Shown piece after piece: positions 33,425-45,233 of a stretch of 64,000 nucleotides of DNA. The notes below the pieces were generated by a model. That model had not been told where the DNA came from and searched no databases. It worked only from the letters and a program-made list of their open reading frames with translations. The stretch is from Calliphora vicina. Its lineage: Eukaryota; Arthropoda; Insecta; Diptera; Calliphoridae. Each line of letters begins with the position of its first letter. Position 1 is the first letter of the stretch. The translations under genes and the position numbers were made by a program. The DNA lies in assembly GCF_958450345.1 (NCBI RefSeq), contig NC_088781.1:55878315-55942314 (forward strand), in the 5' to 3' direction.

Positions 33425-34394
33425 AACCATAAATTTTTAAATTTTTATCAAATATTCGTGCAGTTGAAGATTAACTACCTGGGGAGTCTAGCAAATTCTG
33501 AATTTAGCTATGTCTGTTGTGGGCCTGCGTAAAGTATCGCCATTTTCTATTGAGTATTTATATATTGGCCGTTGATTTGTTCTGCTCCATAGATTTGCGT
33601 TTGATATTGTTGCAGGCCAGAATATCGGAATAATTCTTCGCAAACATCGGTTTGCAAATACCTGGACAGCATTTATGTCACGTGGCAGCGCGTTCCACGT
33701 CTCGCTAGCATATAGGAACGCGGATTTGACACAGCTGTTGAACAACTTTATCTTGTTGTTGAAAGAGATGACGGTTGATTTCCATATTGGACTTAACATG
33801 CCGAATGCTTGATTGACTATTGATGCTACATCATCCAGTTCGACATTGAGTATTTGGAATATGTTGGTATTTATGGTGTTAGATCGAATGCTTTTGCTCT
33901 TGGCGGTGTTTATCCTTAGACCAGCCTTTGCCGCTTCGTTCTCTAGAGCCTTGAGTTTTGATATCATATAGCGATGGCTATGTTAAGTAAGCCGATGTCG
34001 TCTGCATATTCATGACATTCAAGGCGTTCATTGAGGCTTAATCTAATTCCTCTGCTAGCTCGAGTTGCATCAAGCTCAATGTTGAACAACAAAGCCGATA
34101 ATACGCATCGTTGGCTGACTCCTGTAAGAACTTCGAAACGATTGCTTAGGATATTGTCATGCACTGCTAGGCAACAAACATTCTTATAGAGTGATTGGAT
34201 AACTTTTATAAGTTTTGGTGGAATACCTTTAAGAATATCGTAAGATTTTTCGAAGTCGATAAAGACCATATCCAAAGGTGACTGCCACTCGTTGTATTGT
34301 TCCGCAATCATCCGCGAGATATTGATGTGATCAGTCGAAGGCTTTTGTGGACGGAACCCAGCCTGCTCTTGCCGAAGTTCCGGCAAAATAGCTT

Positions 34395-36062
34395 ATGCTA
34401 TGGTATTCAAGCAGCCGCCCAAAACCTTCGTCTCGTACGTGAACTGGGTCCAATAGAAGAAGAAAAATGAGAACAGAAAGAAGGAAAAGGGAAATATAAG
34501 TTAAAGAAAAGGGAAATCTATAGATTAAGTTATAATGAAATTTTCAATAGTAGAGTGTAGATAAAAAGAGAAAAGAAAGAGGAGAGGGGTTGAGAACTCA
34601 AAGAATTCGAATAATGCAGACCATCATGGGTTGGTGGATCCCTAATAGGTACAATTTGCATGTCCGGTCTTATCAACCATCCGCTTTCCCTGATAAAGGC
34701 GTCTATACACCTTAGTTCCTTCACAGATAACCCGGAGAGGGTACTAAAGAATCGCCCACCTTAAAGCCTGGCACGTAGAGCACCCAGTACCGAATAGTTC
34801 CAGAAGAAGTGTAGGATGGTCTCTTCCTGCTTCTGACAACTTCTACAGAAGTAGTTTACAGTCCAACGCAGGCCATATCATCCTCGTGGTGGCACAGGTG
34901 GATTCATTACCCCATCTTGCTTGGGCAAGTTCGTAATATGCGTCATGTATCAGTTCCTTGCAGGTAGACAGCGGGATTCCGCAGAGGAAGTCTATTTCGT
35001 CGTCCGACATCAAGGCTCCTCTCCCGCCAAGTCATCAGCAATACAATTGCCCTCATTATCCCTGTGTCCACGTACCCATGTGAGTACAACTGTCGAATGT
35101 CTCGCCATCTCATTTAAGTATGTCCGGCATTCCTGGACCATGTTCAATGTTGTATAAACACCTACCAGGGATTTAAATGCGGATTTACTGCAAGTATATA
35201 TACGGATATCTCTATCAGATACACTGTAATATCTGAACCAATTTTCCGCTCTTCTTATGGCCGATATCTCGGCCTGAAGGATGCTGCATCCATTTGGGAG
35301 TATAAAGGATATTCTTATTATGAATTCAGGAATTTATATAATCACCGTATAGATTGATAGCCTCATCCGTATAGATTGATAGCCTCATTTCATCGACGGT
35401 GAGACCATCAGCAGGCTTCATACTGGATTGGATTGAGATTTTGGGGATGCAGTAATCAATATGATCAGGAAGATTTTGTAAGCTTCCTATTACGCAGGCA
35501 TGTCCATAGGATCTAAAATTCCATGCGTTGCAGGCGTTGAGCCTAAAGGCCGTGTTTAGTGCCAGTTTCCTGGCCATTGGATCTACTGGAATTAAGTAGA
35601 GTAAAAAGCGACTTCGTCGCGTTCCACGTCTCGCTGGCATATAGGAACGCGGATTTGACACAGCTGTTGAACAACTTTATCTTGGTGTTGAAAGAGATGA
35701 CGGTTGATTTCCATATTGGACTTAATATTGATTGACTATTGATGCTACATCATCCAGTTCTTGGCGGTGTTTATCCTTAGACCAGCCTTTGCCGCTTCGT
35801 TCTCTAGATACCATATATCTGTGACTTCGTCGCCGTAGTTCGCAATGCCCCTGTTATCAGGATTGCCATTCGTCTTAATACCCTTTAAAAAAGTATGCTA
35901 TTAGAGGCCCTATGCATTGCTCTCCACCAGACAGAGACCCCATAAAATAATATAGGTTTAGTAGCCAATTCATGTTCCAGGGTCTATAACCCCATCTAGT
36001 GCCTATGGCTCTGTTGCAGACATACATAGCCGTCATGGCCTTAGCTGCTCTTGCCTCTGGCC
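34395..36062 (-). pseudogene. I/LOA-type retroelement nested in the RTE-like element
   Basis: Flanked by the 9-bp duplication AAATAGCTT (34386-34394 and 36063-36071). Minus strand, N to C: RT thumb EARAAKAMTAMYVCNRAIG and WGYRPWNMNWLLNLYYFMG; then LIPVDPMARKLALNTAFRL and GHACVIGSLQNLPDHIDYC. RNase H follows: IYTD, SILQAEISAIRRAE, IYTCSKSAF (catalytic Asp replaced by Cys), VRGHRDNEGNCIAD. The C-terminal Cys motif is CRSCQKQEETILHFF, then LSVKELRCIDAFIRESGW. The 3' UTR CCTATTGGACCCAGTTCACG-type text resembles the ends at 45139 and 53850. 5' truncated, with stops. Confidence 0.75.
35618..35808 (-). repeat. Copied patch of the host RTE sequence inside the inserted element
   Basis: Matches 33689-33947 with about three substitutions and two deletions (one of about 10 bp, one of about 57 bp), in the same orientation. 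It encodes the same KIKLFNSCVKSAFLYA segment although the surrounding I/LOA element has no such sequence, so it interrupts that element between RT thumb and RNase H. Confidence 0.8.
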
Positions 36063-37190
36063 AAATAGCTTGGGATATTCCGTTATTTATAATGTGTGCT
36101 ATGATCTTGTTTACTACGCTGAGAATGGTTATAAGTATCTCTCCAATTTTGACATTCCGTAATGTCTCAGTTTTTGGGAATGTTTACGATAATACTTTCT
36201 TTGAGCTGGGGATCCAATTCGTTAGTAGACCAGAAGGTTTGGATCAGTAGTTTTAGGAAGGATGATTATGTTTGGTTGTTCGCTTTGATCATTTCAGGTG
36301 CAATGTTAATTATCTGCTTCAGGCCTTATTTGCCTTTATAGCTGAGACAGCGTAAAAAATTCGGGAGCCTCAATTGGGATATCTTGTCTTACGTTATGGC
36401 TAGGGCAAGTACACTTGCTTTTAGTAGCAAAGGGTGGGTTGGACAGCAAGCTAGAGTAGTGTTGTCTCCATATTTCAAGTTGTGCCGACCGGGATGTTGT
36501 TAACACTCCCTCGGTGTTCTTGAAAGGCTTTGTGGTTCCAAAGTTTTTATCAGTGAGCTTTTTGGTGATATCATAAAGATATCTTGGTCTGTGCTCTTCT
36601 TTTCTTTTTGGGAATCGCGTGCGAGTTTTGTGTAAAATTGTTTTTTGTCTCCTTTAGCGCTTCGCTTCACTTGTTTGTCTTGCCGGCTGTAGTCTTCTCA
36701 CAACGCAACTTTCTCCGTTAAAATTCTGGCTGCATTAAGTTTAGATTTAAAATCTCTTCTTGATTGTATCAAATGCCAAGTGTCATCAGATATCCATTAC
36801 TTTTTCCGTGGTGTTCTGTAACCAATATGCTCTCTCTGGCAGCATTCTCAAAATGTGCTTGGATGTTTGGCCATTCAGTAATAGGACGTTCAACGTTTAA
36901 GCCTTCCTTGACTTCTGTGATGTAGTTATGTCTCCTATCGTGAATTTCTTCGCTGATGTTTCGGGTCTTCGGATTGCAGGCTGATTTTAGCCGAGACGCA
37001 CCAGTGTTAAAGTGCCATTCAGGTTACTCAGCAAAGCGAACGCCTTGTCACTCTAGCTCTCGTCAGATTGGGTAATCTTGGCGATATTACCAGGGAATAT
37101 TTTATCAATGGGCGGAAGTAGTGAGCTGCTTGGGAAATTCAGTAAAGGAATCACTTCTGGCTATATTAAAGTGGATAGCTTTCAGAGAAC

Positions 37191-39017
37191 TTTCCACTTT
37201 TAGAAAAATACCATTCCCTTAAGCGCACAAAAATATCACCTACATTTAACCGGTGTTGGCCATTCCTGTTACTATCTCGTGTTAAGTCTTAATTCGAGAA
37301 AGATTTCAAATATTTAGTTTGCTACAGCCAGAAGTTTCGTCATAAGATTTTATTTGTTTTTTTTTTTTCATTTGTTACAAATAAATTCAATATTTATTTT
37401 CTTCAAGGTTTAAAGTTTTGTTTAAAAAAACCCAATCTTTTGCTTTTTTAGTAAAAAACAATAAATAGAAACAACAGAGCAGGGCTTCTTATGCTTAATT
37501 AAATATTCATCAAATACAAAAGAAAACTTTTAAATACTCATCACTAGCAAAGTACGCAACAACAGAGAAGCAACATAAGAAACTGAAACAGAACTAAAAA
37601 AAAACAGGATAAGGAAGGATATATATGGTTTTGTGTTTACAACGATAGATATTAACTTAAGAATAAGATTTTATTAAACTATTACTCATATGTATGTGGA
37701 GGGTAGAATTTTGAAAAGAAAAATCCCATTACATTCTCATTTACACATACGTAGTTGGAAAAACAAATAAGTCTTTTAAGTTTTTAACGATTAGTTGATG
37801 TTTACTAACACACACTCTTTCTTATAAACAAGTACACACACATATGTTTAAATCCTTATTAGTATTTTATATTCCTTGGCTAAAGGCCCTTGGAATGAGT
37901 TTGTGTGGCATTCAAATTTCTACTAAGAATACATGTCCGTTTTAATCAATAACAACAAATCATTGGTTTACTTTGTATTTTAAATCCTACAATTAAAACC
38001 CTTTCTTTATACACACACACAACCCCTTCGACTGCTGCCTAAATGTATGCTATGCTTTTTATGTGTAACAATACAATACAATGTATTGTTTGTATCCTTT
38101 TCCTTTTGTTGATTTTAAAATACACTGGCACTTACATACTTAGTTATTCCCTTTTGGGACATTAAAAACTCATTTCCACTTTTCTGTGTTCCCAAGTTCA
38201 TGTAGGTTGGTACCCGTAAGTAGTCGTGCGATTTCAGTTGAGTCTATTCCGTCATTGTTTTAACAACTTGTTGTTCATTTGGTTGTATTGGGTTGGTTTG
38301 GATAAAAGTTTTTAAGATTTTATTACCCCTTTCTTTGTTTTGGCTGGCTTTACTGTTGCCGTTTTTTTTGCTATTGCTGTTGTAGTTGTTATTTACAATT
38401 CAAATTCAATTTTATTTAAACATATGCAAAGTTTTCTTTTAAAAAACAAACAACAATAAAGTAAACAGATAAACTTTAAATAATTTTTCAAGTGTCTGCT
38501 TAAGTATGTGTGAGCTATTAATAGGGGTTTCAAAATTATTTTCTTAGTTTAATGTGGGATTTATTTTAACAGACTACTCCTGAAAAGTCTATAAATATCA
38601 ATTGAAATATATAAGTAAAGCCTATTTAATGGATTGGATGAAGATATGAAGAAATAATCAAAAACATTCTTTAATCATGAAAATTCATGCGTTTCAGCTT
38701 CAGTACAATCATAGTGTGAATTAGAATGAATTCATTCTTCTTATTCCATTCCTTTAAATATTTATTTCATTACAACTTAATTCATTGACTTCATTCCTTA
38801 GTAATTCAAACGTATTTTTATAGAAATAATTCCTTCTTAAATTGTTCAAGTCTGTATTTATTGAATGAATAGAATAGACTTTAAAGTTTAAACTATTTTT
38901 TTTTCAATTCATTTTGTAAATTATTAATAACAAAAATAAATTGAGAGAAGAAATTTGAATAAGATTTGAATTAACAAAAATTTAACCATTCAAAGGTTGA
39001 ATGAATTTTATTATGAA
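37191..39017. other. No gene recognised
   Basis: AT-rich non-coding DNA with simple runs. CAATACAATGTATTG near 38080 is a small palindrome. Confidence 0.6.
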
Positions 39018-40293
39018 TTAGCTGAACCCGGTCCGCGTTACTGGCCCTTAGAAAACACTTATTATCTGTAGCCAGATGATGGCCGATGAGGTGGTCATAT
39101 GACAAAGTTGACCTTAAAAAAAAGAAACGAATGAATTTAAGGCAAACGGGATATTATATTTATTAATTCATGTTAAGGCCAGAGGATATACAATTTTCTT
39201 GTTTTTTGTTTGAAGTAAAGATACATATATAAATTATTCGGTGTGCCAACTCGGGAGCAAGCCACCGTGTGAAAAACATGAATTTTCCAAATGTATGCCA
39301 GCAATAGTCAATGATTGGCCTTGTGCTTTGTTAATGGTTATAGGAAAGGCAAAATTAAAAGAGAACTGGGGCCGTTTAAATTCAAATGGTAAGTCGTTGG
39401 AAATCATCAGTACGACTTCGCCTTTGAATATGCCATCGATGATTGTTGCCTCAATTAAATTTGGTGAACATTTTTTGATGGCCAATCTTGTCCCGTTGTG
39501 TAATTTTGGAGCGTTTAAGTTGCGGAGAAGCATTATCGGTGATCCAACCTTCAATGTTAATACATGTGCTGGCATTCCGACTGAATTCAAAAATTTAGTA
39601 AGATAATTGATGGCTTGTTCTTCGTTCATTACTGTGTCAATCGATTTGTATGTCATTGTTTCGCCGGACAGTTTCAAATGAATTTGCTCATTGAGCTTGT
39701 TAAAATCATTTTCTGGTGCCAACATTACACGTTCCCACAATCAATCCGAATTTTTGTAGTTGGTTGTAAGACTTGGGAATACCTTGTCGACAATGGCTTT
39801 AATATTCATTTGCATTTGGAATTTTTCCATTTCCGGTGTCCAACAAAAGCACACGCATGTTCGTCAATAGCGTTCGGCTTCTGTAGCTTCATTTCCAGTG
39901 AAACAAATTTTAAGGTATCATCATTGGGAAGCGGTAGCAATGATCCAATTCTGTGGTACATTTGGCCTTTAACTTTAAAAGTGGACGAAGGACGTCATTT
40001 GAAAGCATGAGTTGTACATTCGGATATTTTTGGAAATCGGAGTGGCGCCGGAAATGTTACTTAAAAGAGCCTCAGGTGGCTCAATATTTGGTGGCAGAAC
40101 AACTTTACCGTACAAACTACACTTTCGTGGGCATTCCTTAGGAAACTTCAAAACGCTGCAAGCAAAGTACGTCCTTGTAATGGACGCGATTTGCGTCCGC
40201 TTTCTGTTTCTGAAAAATATGAATTTTTTTTCCCATGTAAAAACTTTGAGCGACGAGCGGCACTGGTTAAAGTCGCACAGTGGCGCCATTTAA
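39018..40293 (-). mobile_element. Helitron 3' part with coding remnants
   Basis: The minus-strand 3' terminus ...ACGCGGACCGGGTTCAGCTAA ends at 39018 and is followed by T, fitting CTRR^T. The same terminal block closes the non-autonomous copy at 8196. Upstream lie helicase and helitron-like N coding remnants (39234-40289). The 5' end was not found; the element fades near 40300. Confidence 0.7.
39234..40289 (-). pseudogene. Helitron RepHel remnant, internally deleted
   Basis: Minus strand, N to C. CPRKCSLYGKVVLPPNIEPP and IRMYNSCFQMTSF (about 40165-39985), then TFKVKGQMYHRIGSLLPLPN (39975-39915), belong to the Helitron_like_N domain. The text then jumps within a few dozen codons to LLLDTGNGKIPNANEY and WERVMLAPENDFNKLNEQI of the Pif1-type helicase. 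From 39740 an open 168-residue frame runs through VGSPIMLLRNLNAPKLHNGT to FPITINKAQGQSLTIAGIHL, the C-terminal helicase motifs. The HUH endonuclease (two Tyr) and the Walker A/B part are absent, so this copy cannot move alone. An in-frame stop lies just before WERVML. Confidence 0.8.
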
Positions 40294-42150
40294 GTTTTTT
40301 CGTTGTAAAAATCATAACTTTTGAACCAAATAAGATAAAATTTAAAAGGCATTGATAGACAATTGATCAGCCTATGATATGAGTGTTTGAAAATGGTTAT
40401 ACGCCTTGTTTTATTTGGTTTTTCACGGTTATATGTGTCACTTTTGGAATGAAATTTTTGGATTGAAATTTTATCATTAGGTAAAGGAATAATTAAAGAA
40501 CATATTTTGAAAATATGGCAAATATAGAAATTGATAGTTTTTTTTTATTTTCCATCAAAGTTAAGAAACATTGAAAAAATGGATAGTTGGTAGATACATG
40601 TTTATTCTTTTCTAATAAATATCTATCAATAGAATCAAAAATAATGACGATCCTTTATATAGTTTTCGATATATTGTATCTGAAAGCGGACCAAATTACC
40701 TAAAAATGGTCTGTTTTTTTTGAAAACTAAAAATCAGTCAACTTTGAAGGGCTATATCTTCTGAACCAAAAATCAGATTGTAATAAGAGTAGCATATCTG
40801 AAATCGTTGGACAATTTACTTTAAAAAAGGTTTGTTCAATATTTTTTAAGGGCACATGGAATTTTTGATTTTTGCAACCTCACTTGTTCTACGTGCGCTA
40901 CTATGCGTAATTTAATCAAGCTCAAATTTCGGCTATCCCAATATCTGGAAAGGAGAATCGTTTTGTGGGTCCAGGCGAACAAAATTCCGCCATCGATTTT
41001 TTGTGTTCACCATGTGTGTATGTGTATTAGAATCGGAACAGTCGTTATTTCAATATTAGACTGGTTTGAATACTAAAAACTTTTCCCCACATTTTAGCTA
41101 AGGCTAACCCTTTTTTACATAAACTCTATAGTACACAAGTAATTGCATACACATTCTTAAATAGTTAGTGACTACTTATACTCGTATGACTGTGTGTGAA
41201 TCCATTAAAATCACTTTGTTTTTACGATATAAAAGATACTCCTGTTATTTACGAATGATACTCGTGTGTTGGTAAGAGGAATGATATAAGCGGAAACTAT
41301 GAGGATTTTGTTAAATTACAGTTATTTTCCTACGGTGTTGGGTTAGTGTTGCCTTTTTAACGTTTTGTTTATTTAGTTTTGTGTACTCAAAGTTCGATTT
41401 TAACAATGTTTTAAAAGGGTGGATTTCGTTTGGCGATCTAATGGTTGGGGTATCTAATCAGTTTTGTTTTTATTTTTTTAGTAGCTAATACTTAAGTGTG
41501 CTATGTCTTGGAAACCGGTTCAAGGAGCAACATTTTATCAATGGGTTTTATCATTCGCTCCAGTACAATCATCACTATCTTCATAAACTGTAATGACGAA
41601 ACATTTTCGTGAAAATTTTGCGATATTCGGCTGTTCTCAATTTACCAGTATTATATTTTAGATGCACTAAAAAATTAAAAATATGTGCTTATAATATGCA
41701 CTATAAAGAGAGAAAATATACACTAAAAACACAATATTGCCTAAATATAACTGTTTTACGAAGTCTGCTATTGATCAAAATATGACCTTTATGTTTGTGC
41801 AGACCAATACATAACATTTTGTAAGATCTGATACCCATTCCGCTCTCGTTTCTTGCAGAAGATGAGCTAGAAGGACTTTTCTTCACCTTCTAAACAATTT
41901 CATTCACATTTTATGAGGCATTGCGAGGCAGGTTTACTTACAGACCTTCAACGGATGACCTTCTAATATGCCTTCTTAAGTAGGGCTTCTATCAGCCGTC
42001 TAACATAAATGATTTTGCAATGTGTGTCTTTGTGTCTGCAATTAAACCCTTTAGGAAGGTTGAGACGTATTGTACATCATTGCATTGCGAATAATCAGAT
42101 CTGTACTCTAAATTAAACCACATAGCATAATTGAATATCATTTAAGCACA
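40294..42150. other. No gene recognised; possible repeat with CATAACTTTTGAACCAAA motif
   Basis: ATAACTTTTGAACCAAATAA (near 40313) and ATATCTTCTGAACCAAAAAT (near 40753) are related direct copies about 440 bp apart. The stretch just upstream may be the unrecognised 5' part of the Helitron. Nothing codes convincingly through to jhamt. Confidence 0.5.
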
Positions 42151-42160
42151 TTTATTTATT
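42151..42160 (-). terminator. Poly(A) signal of jhamt
   Basis: On the minus strand GAATAAATAAATG gives two overlapping AATAAA signals about 70 nt past the stop codon at 42228. Confidence 0.6.
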
Positions 42161-42227
42161 CATTTGCCACTTTATCTAAAACTATAATAACATTTTCTAT
42201 CACAATTTAAACCAAAATAATATTAAA

Positions 42228-43262
42228 CTAATTTAAACCCTTTTCCACTTTTGAAGGGCTAATCATATCACTTATACTGGCTCTGACATTTCTGGGAGAC
42301 TTCTGGGCATAGGCAATCACTAACTTATAAGGTGAATTAAATGTGTAGTCTAATTCGTTGGAATGATGATCCTGCCTAAGATCCAAACTGGTAACAATGT
42401 TAATAAAATCATCCATAAAGCTGTCATGCAAAGACAGTGGTATGCGATCCAAAAAGGGACAAACTGCTTTGACGTTGTCTAAGGAAAGAAACTTAAAATT
42501 TAATATATTTTAAAATTATTATTTAAATTATCTTACCTTTAAGAATTTCTAGTCCCTCATAGACATATACTTTATGCTTTAACTCTACATGTACATTTGA
42601 AAATCCCACAGCCTTAAGCATGGCAGAGAACTCCAGTTTTGGATCGTTGGAATAGTGCAAGGGTGATATGAATTGATCTACATCCTTCATGTAGTTAGAC
42701 CATTTGGAAGATTTACTTAGCAGTTTGTAGACATCAAAAATCGGATTAGCAGCCAGAAATACTAAAAGGCAGTCACCGCCTTCGACTCTTAAGAGATTAT
42801 AAATGTTTTGCAAAGCTTGTCTGTAAAATACAAGTACATTCCTAAGTAATGCAATAATTTTAAACTAATTTAAACAAACAACAATTACCTTTGATTTTGT
42901 ATCCAATGTAAGCAATAGAAAGATGTAACATGATCAAATTGCTGCTTCATATCATTTGGTATATCTCTCTCTGTGCCAATATCCAAGACTCTAAAATCAC
43001 ATCTCTCCTTTAAGTTGTAAACATTTTTGGCGTAATTTATCATTTTTGGGGAAATATCCGAACCCACAATTCTCTTAAACTTTGGCGGCATTATGGTATA
43101 AATGAAATCCATTAAAACATCTCCAGAACCTGAACCAACATCCAGCAAAGCATCTGAGCCATCTGAACGCCATTGTAGAATATTAGAATATTCCTTAATT
43201 ATCTGTTCAGCATCGTGTCTCTGCACTTGATTGGCTCTATGATACAAACAGGCTTGATTCAT
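42228..43262 (-). CDS. jhamt: Juvenile hormone acid O-methyltransferase
   Basis: Three exons on the minus strand: 43262-42889, 42820-42537 and 42478-42228 (TAG), 909 nt, 302 residues, close to the roughly 280-300 usual for insect JHAMT. Introns of 68 and 58 bp have GT..AG ends and keep frame (codons split as AG|A and G|AC). The start MNQACLYHRANQVQRHDAEQ matches the family N-terminus. SAM-binding motif I is LLDVGSGSGDVLMDF (residues 39-53); GSDIS (67-71) is motif II; FDHVTSFYCLHWIQN (109-123) holds the conserved Trp used for substrate binding. Later blocks are GGDCLLVFLA, FISPLHYS, and NVKAVCPFLDRIP. The enzyme transfers methyl from SAM to juvenile hormone acid (or, in higher flies, related farnesoate-type acids) in the corpora allata. 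No stop or frameshift was seen. It stands alone among repeats, with a TATA box upstream. Confidence 0.93.
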
Positions 43263-43375
43263 TTTGTTGAGGAAGTGTTTTTTTTTTGTGTAAAGGAAAT
43301 TTCGAAAAAGAGTTCCTAATGTTTCTTACTTGCACTCTTTATTGGATTTGTGATGTTCCATTGGAAATACTCAGC

Positions 43376-43383
43376 TTTTTATA
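43376..43383 (-). promoter_or_regulatory. TATA box upstream of jhamt
   Basis: On the minus strand TATAAAAAGC lies about 115-120 nt before the ATG. A start site about 30 nt downstream would fall near 43350 (ACATCACA), leaving a 5' UTR of roughly 90 nt. Confidence 0.5.
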
Positions 43384-43399
43384 CAATTTAAAGATTTTG

Positions 43400-44287
43400 T
43401 GTGTTTCATGATACAAAACAAGTATTGGATATGGATATGAGATTATTTTTAAATTTAGTATTCATAAATAAATGCTGTATTCAAATGTATATAAATAAAT
43501 ATTCAAAGAATAGTGAGTGAATGAATAGCATTTAGTATTTGGGGAATTCACAGTGTTTGACAAATTATTTATCTCAGAGATTGCTTATCGGAGTGCTGCA
43601 ATGGGATCATGTTGAATCTGTGTTGATTTTAATAAATGTTATTAAAAGACGCTTTTCCCGGTTTATATATAGCCAAATAACTCGATCGCATTGAATAAGA
43701 ATTAATCAGCTTTGACTCAATATAAAGCCAGTGTTTTCAGTACAAACGATGACAGACTGTTCGGTATATAATAGTTTTTTTTGTAAAGGTTTATCTTTTT
43801 CCGACAGGATACCTTCATATGGAAGGTATCCTGTTTCCAGGCTACTACTAAAGATCCTAATAAGCCATGGCTGATACCGATTGATGGATAAAAGCTGGGA
43901 ATATGCAACCTCATCCTGAAGATTTATAGGACTTAAAAGATGCAAACACATCTCACTACTGTCAGGATTACATTAACCTGCCGCTTTGATTCATCGTATT
44001 TTTCTGTGGTCGAGATCAACCGAGGAACGCCGGCATCGGAAGGATTATGTACCGATTTTGATTCTGATATCCTTGCCTTCTCTCATGTTCCTCGAGCTTC
44101 CTCGTTCGATCGTCTAGTCCTCTATACCGAGTTCCATATTATGATGCTTTAAAGTTGAAAACGTAGCAGAATAAGAGGAGAAATCTACAATCTCAGCATC
44201 GTACGAAAAGTTACTTGATCCAGGAGGTCGATTTATATACATATCATATTTAACTATTATATTTTCTTTGTTTGTTTTTCAGCATTT
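43400..44287. other. No gene recognised
   Basis: Upstream flank of jhamt. Contains the hairpin at 43804. Frames at 43706-43951 (minus) and 43940-44152 (plus) show no known domain, though the less AT-rich stretch 43840-44150 may be decayed element sequence. Confidence 0.5.
43804..43834. other. Short perfect hairpin
   Basis: ACAGGATACCTTC pairs with GAAGGTATCCTGT over a 5-nt loop (ATATG). Function unknown. Confidence 0.5.
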
Positions 44288-45138
44288 TGCGAAGAAGAAT
44301 CCATTGTGTTGATATCGTCGTCATTTTATTGTGCGAATAGCAGCTGCAGCGTCAGCAATAAACCATTTGATTTGAAATTTTCATCAACATGGGTCTGTAA
44401 GACCCTTCCTGGTGCCGGAAGAGCACCTACCGTGAATAGTGCTCATAATATTGAACGTGTACGGGAGAGTGTACAGCATAGTCCCACAACATCAGCAAGA
44501 AGACGTTTCACACAACTTAGGCTATTACGGCGGTCACTGCAGAGAATTTTGAGTGCATTAGACTTGTTCCCATATAAAGTTCAACTTGTGCAAGAATTAA
44601 AGACGACAGACTACCATGAACGGCTTGACTATGGCATTCGTTTCCGTGAAAAAGTAGAAGAAAATCCAGATTTTGTTCACAATTTAATAATGAGCGATGA
44701 AGCCCATTTCCTCTTAAATACAAAACTGTAGGATTTGGACTACGGAGAATCCAAGAGCAGCACTTAAGTGTACTGTTTGGTGAGGTGTATGTTTCAATCT
44801 CTGTCAAAGTGGTTCCATATCAGACGATGTTGGAAAATTTTATTAGGCCAGCTGCGGAAAATCCTCCAAACTTGTGGTTTCAACAAGTAGATGGAGCCAC
44901 AGCACGTAGTGTAGTTGAATCAATGGCTTTGGTAAGGGACATATTCGGGGAACGCATTATTTCGCTCACAAACACCACGTTCGCCGGATTTAACAGCTCC
45001 TGACAGTTTTCTTTGATTATATTTGAAGAAAGAGTGTGTGTCAACAATCCAAGAACCATTCCCTAACTAAAAATCAACATTCAAAATTAAATCTTGGCTA
45101 TTACACCCGAAATTTTGCGAAAAGTTCTATTTCTAATG
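44288..45138 (+). pseudogene. Tc1/mariner-superfamily transposase with DUF4817-type N-terminus, copy 1
   Basis: Frames carry SGTGR-like linker text (LPGAGRAPTV), HNIERVRESVQHSPTTSARR, RRSLQRILSALDLFPYKVQL, YHERLDYGIRFREKVEENPD, then the first catalytic block NLIMSDEAHFLLN (Asp present). After a frameshift come the STLKCTVWWGV block and, in a third frame, LWFQQVDGAT (extra residue around the second catalytic DGAT) and SMALVRDIFGERIIS. The C-terminus ERVCVNNPRTIP continues past a stop to about 45138. Deletions remove the NGYVNKQNCR-like and third-Asp regions. It ends exactly where an I/LOA 3' end begins. Confidence 0.7.
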
Positions 45139-45233
45139 TCAGGTTACACAAAGGTACCTAATGTTTGGACTCAAGTGAGCTGCACTGTTTCCTGTCTCTA
45201 CCATGCGGCTGCCTGTTAACCTAACCTATGGAA
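45139..45233 (+). repeat. I/LOA retroelement 3' UTR end
   Basis: TCAGGTTACACAAAGGTACC, TGGACTCAAGTGAGCTGC and CATGCGGCTGCCTG, ending AACCTAACCTA, align with 53850-53941. This is a severely 5'-truncated insertion (about 95 bp). Confidence 0.65.

Larger units (their letters stand above)
33470..37190 (-). pseudogene. RTE-like non-LTR retrotransposon, split by an insertion
   Basis: Minus strand, N to C. The linker has KKLTDKNFGTTKPFKN then LEIWRQHYSSLLSNPP (about 36550-36410). The start of the reverse transcriptase has LKESIIVNIPK then DITECQNWR, and IIAHIINNGISQA (36240-36064). After an interrupting element it resumes at 34394 with AILPELRQEQAGFRPQ, then DMVFIDFEKSYDILK, GIPPKLIKVIQSLY, LTGVSQRCVLSALLFN and CHEYADD. 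The C-terminal part follows (KIKLFNSCVKSAFLYASETW, VFANRCLRRIIPIFWP), ending DTLRRPTTDIAKF near 33500. The catalytic YADD is present, but stops and frameshifts occur. The endonuclease is missing (5' truncation). It abuts the tandem repeat on its 3' side. Confidence 0.75.
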
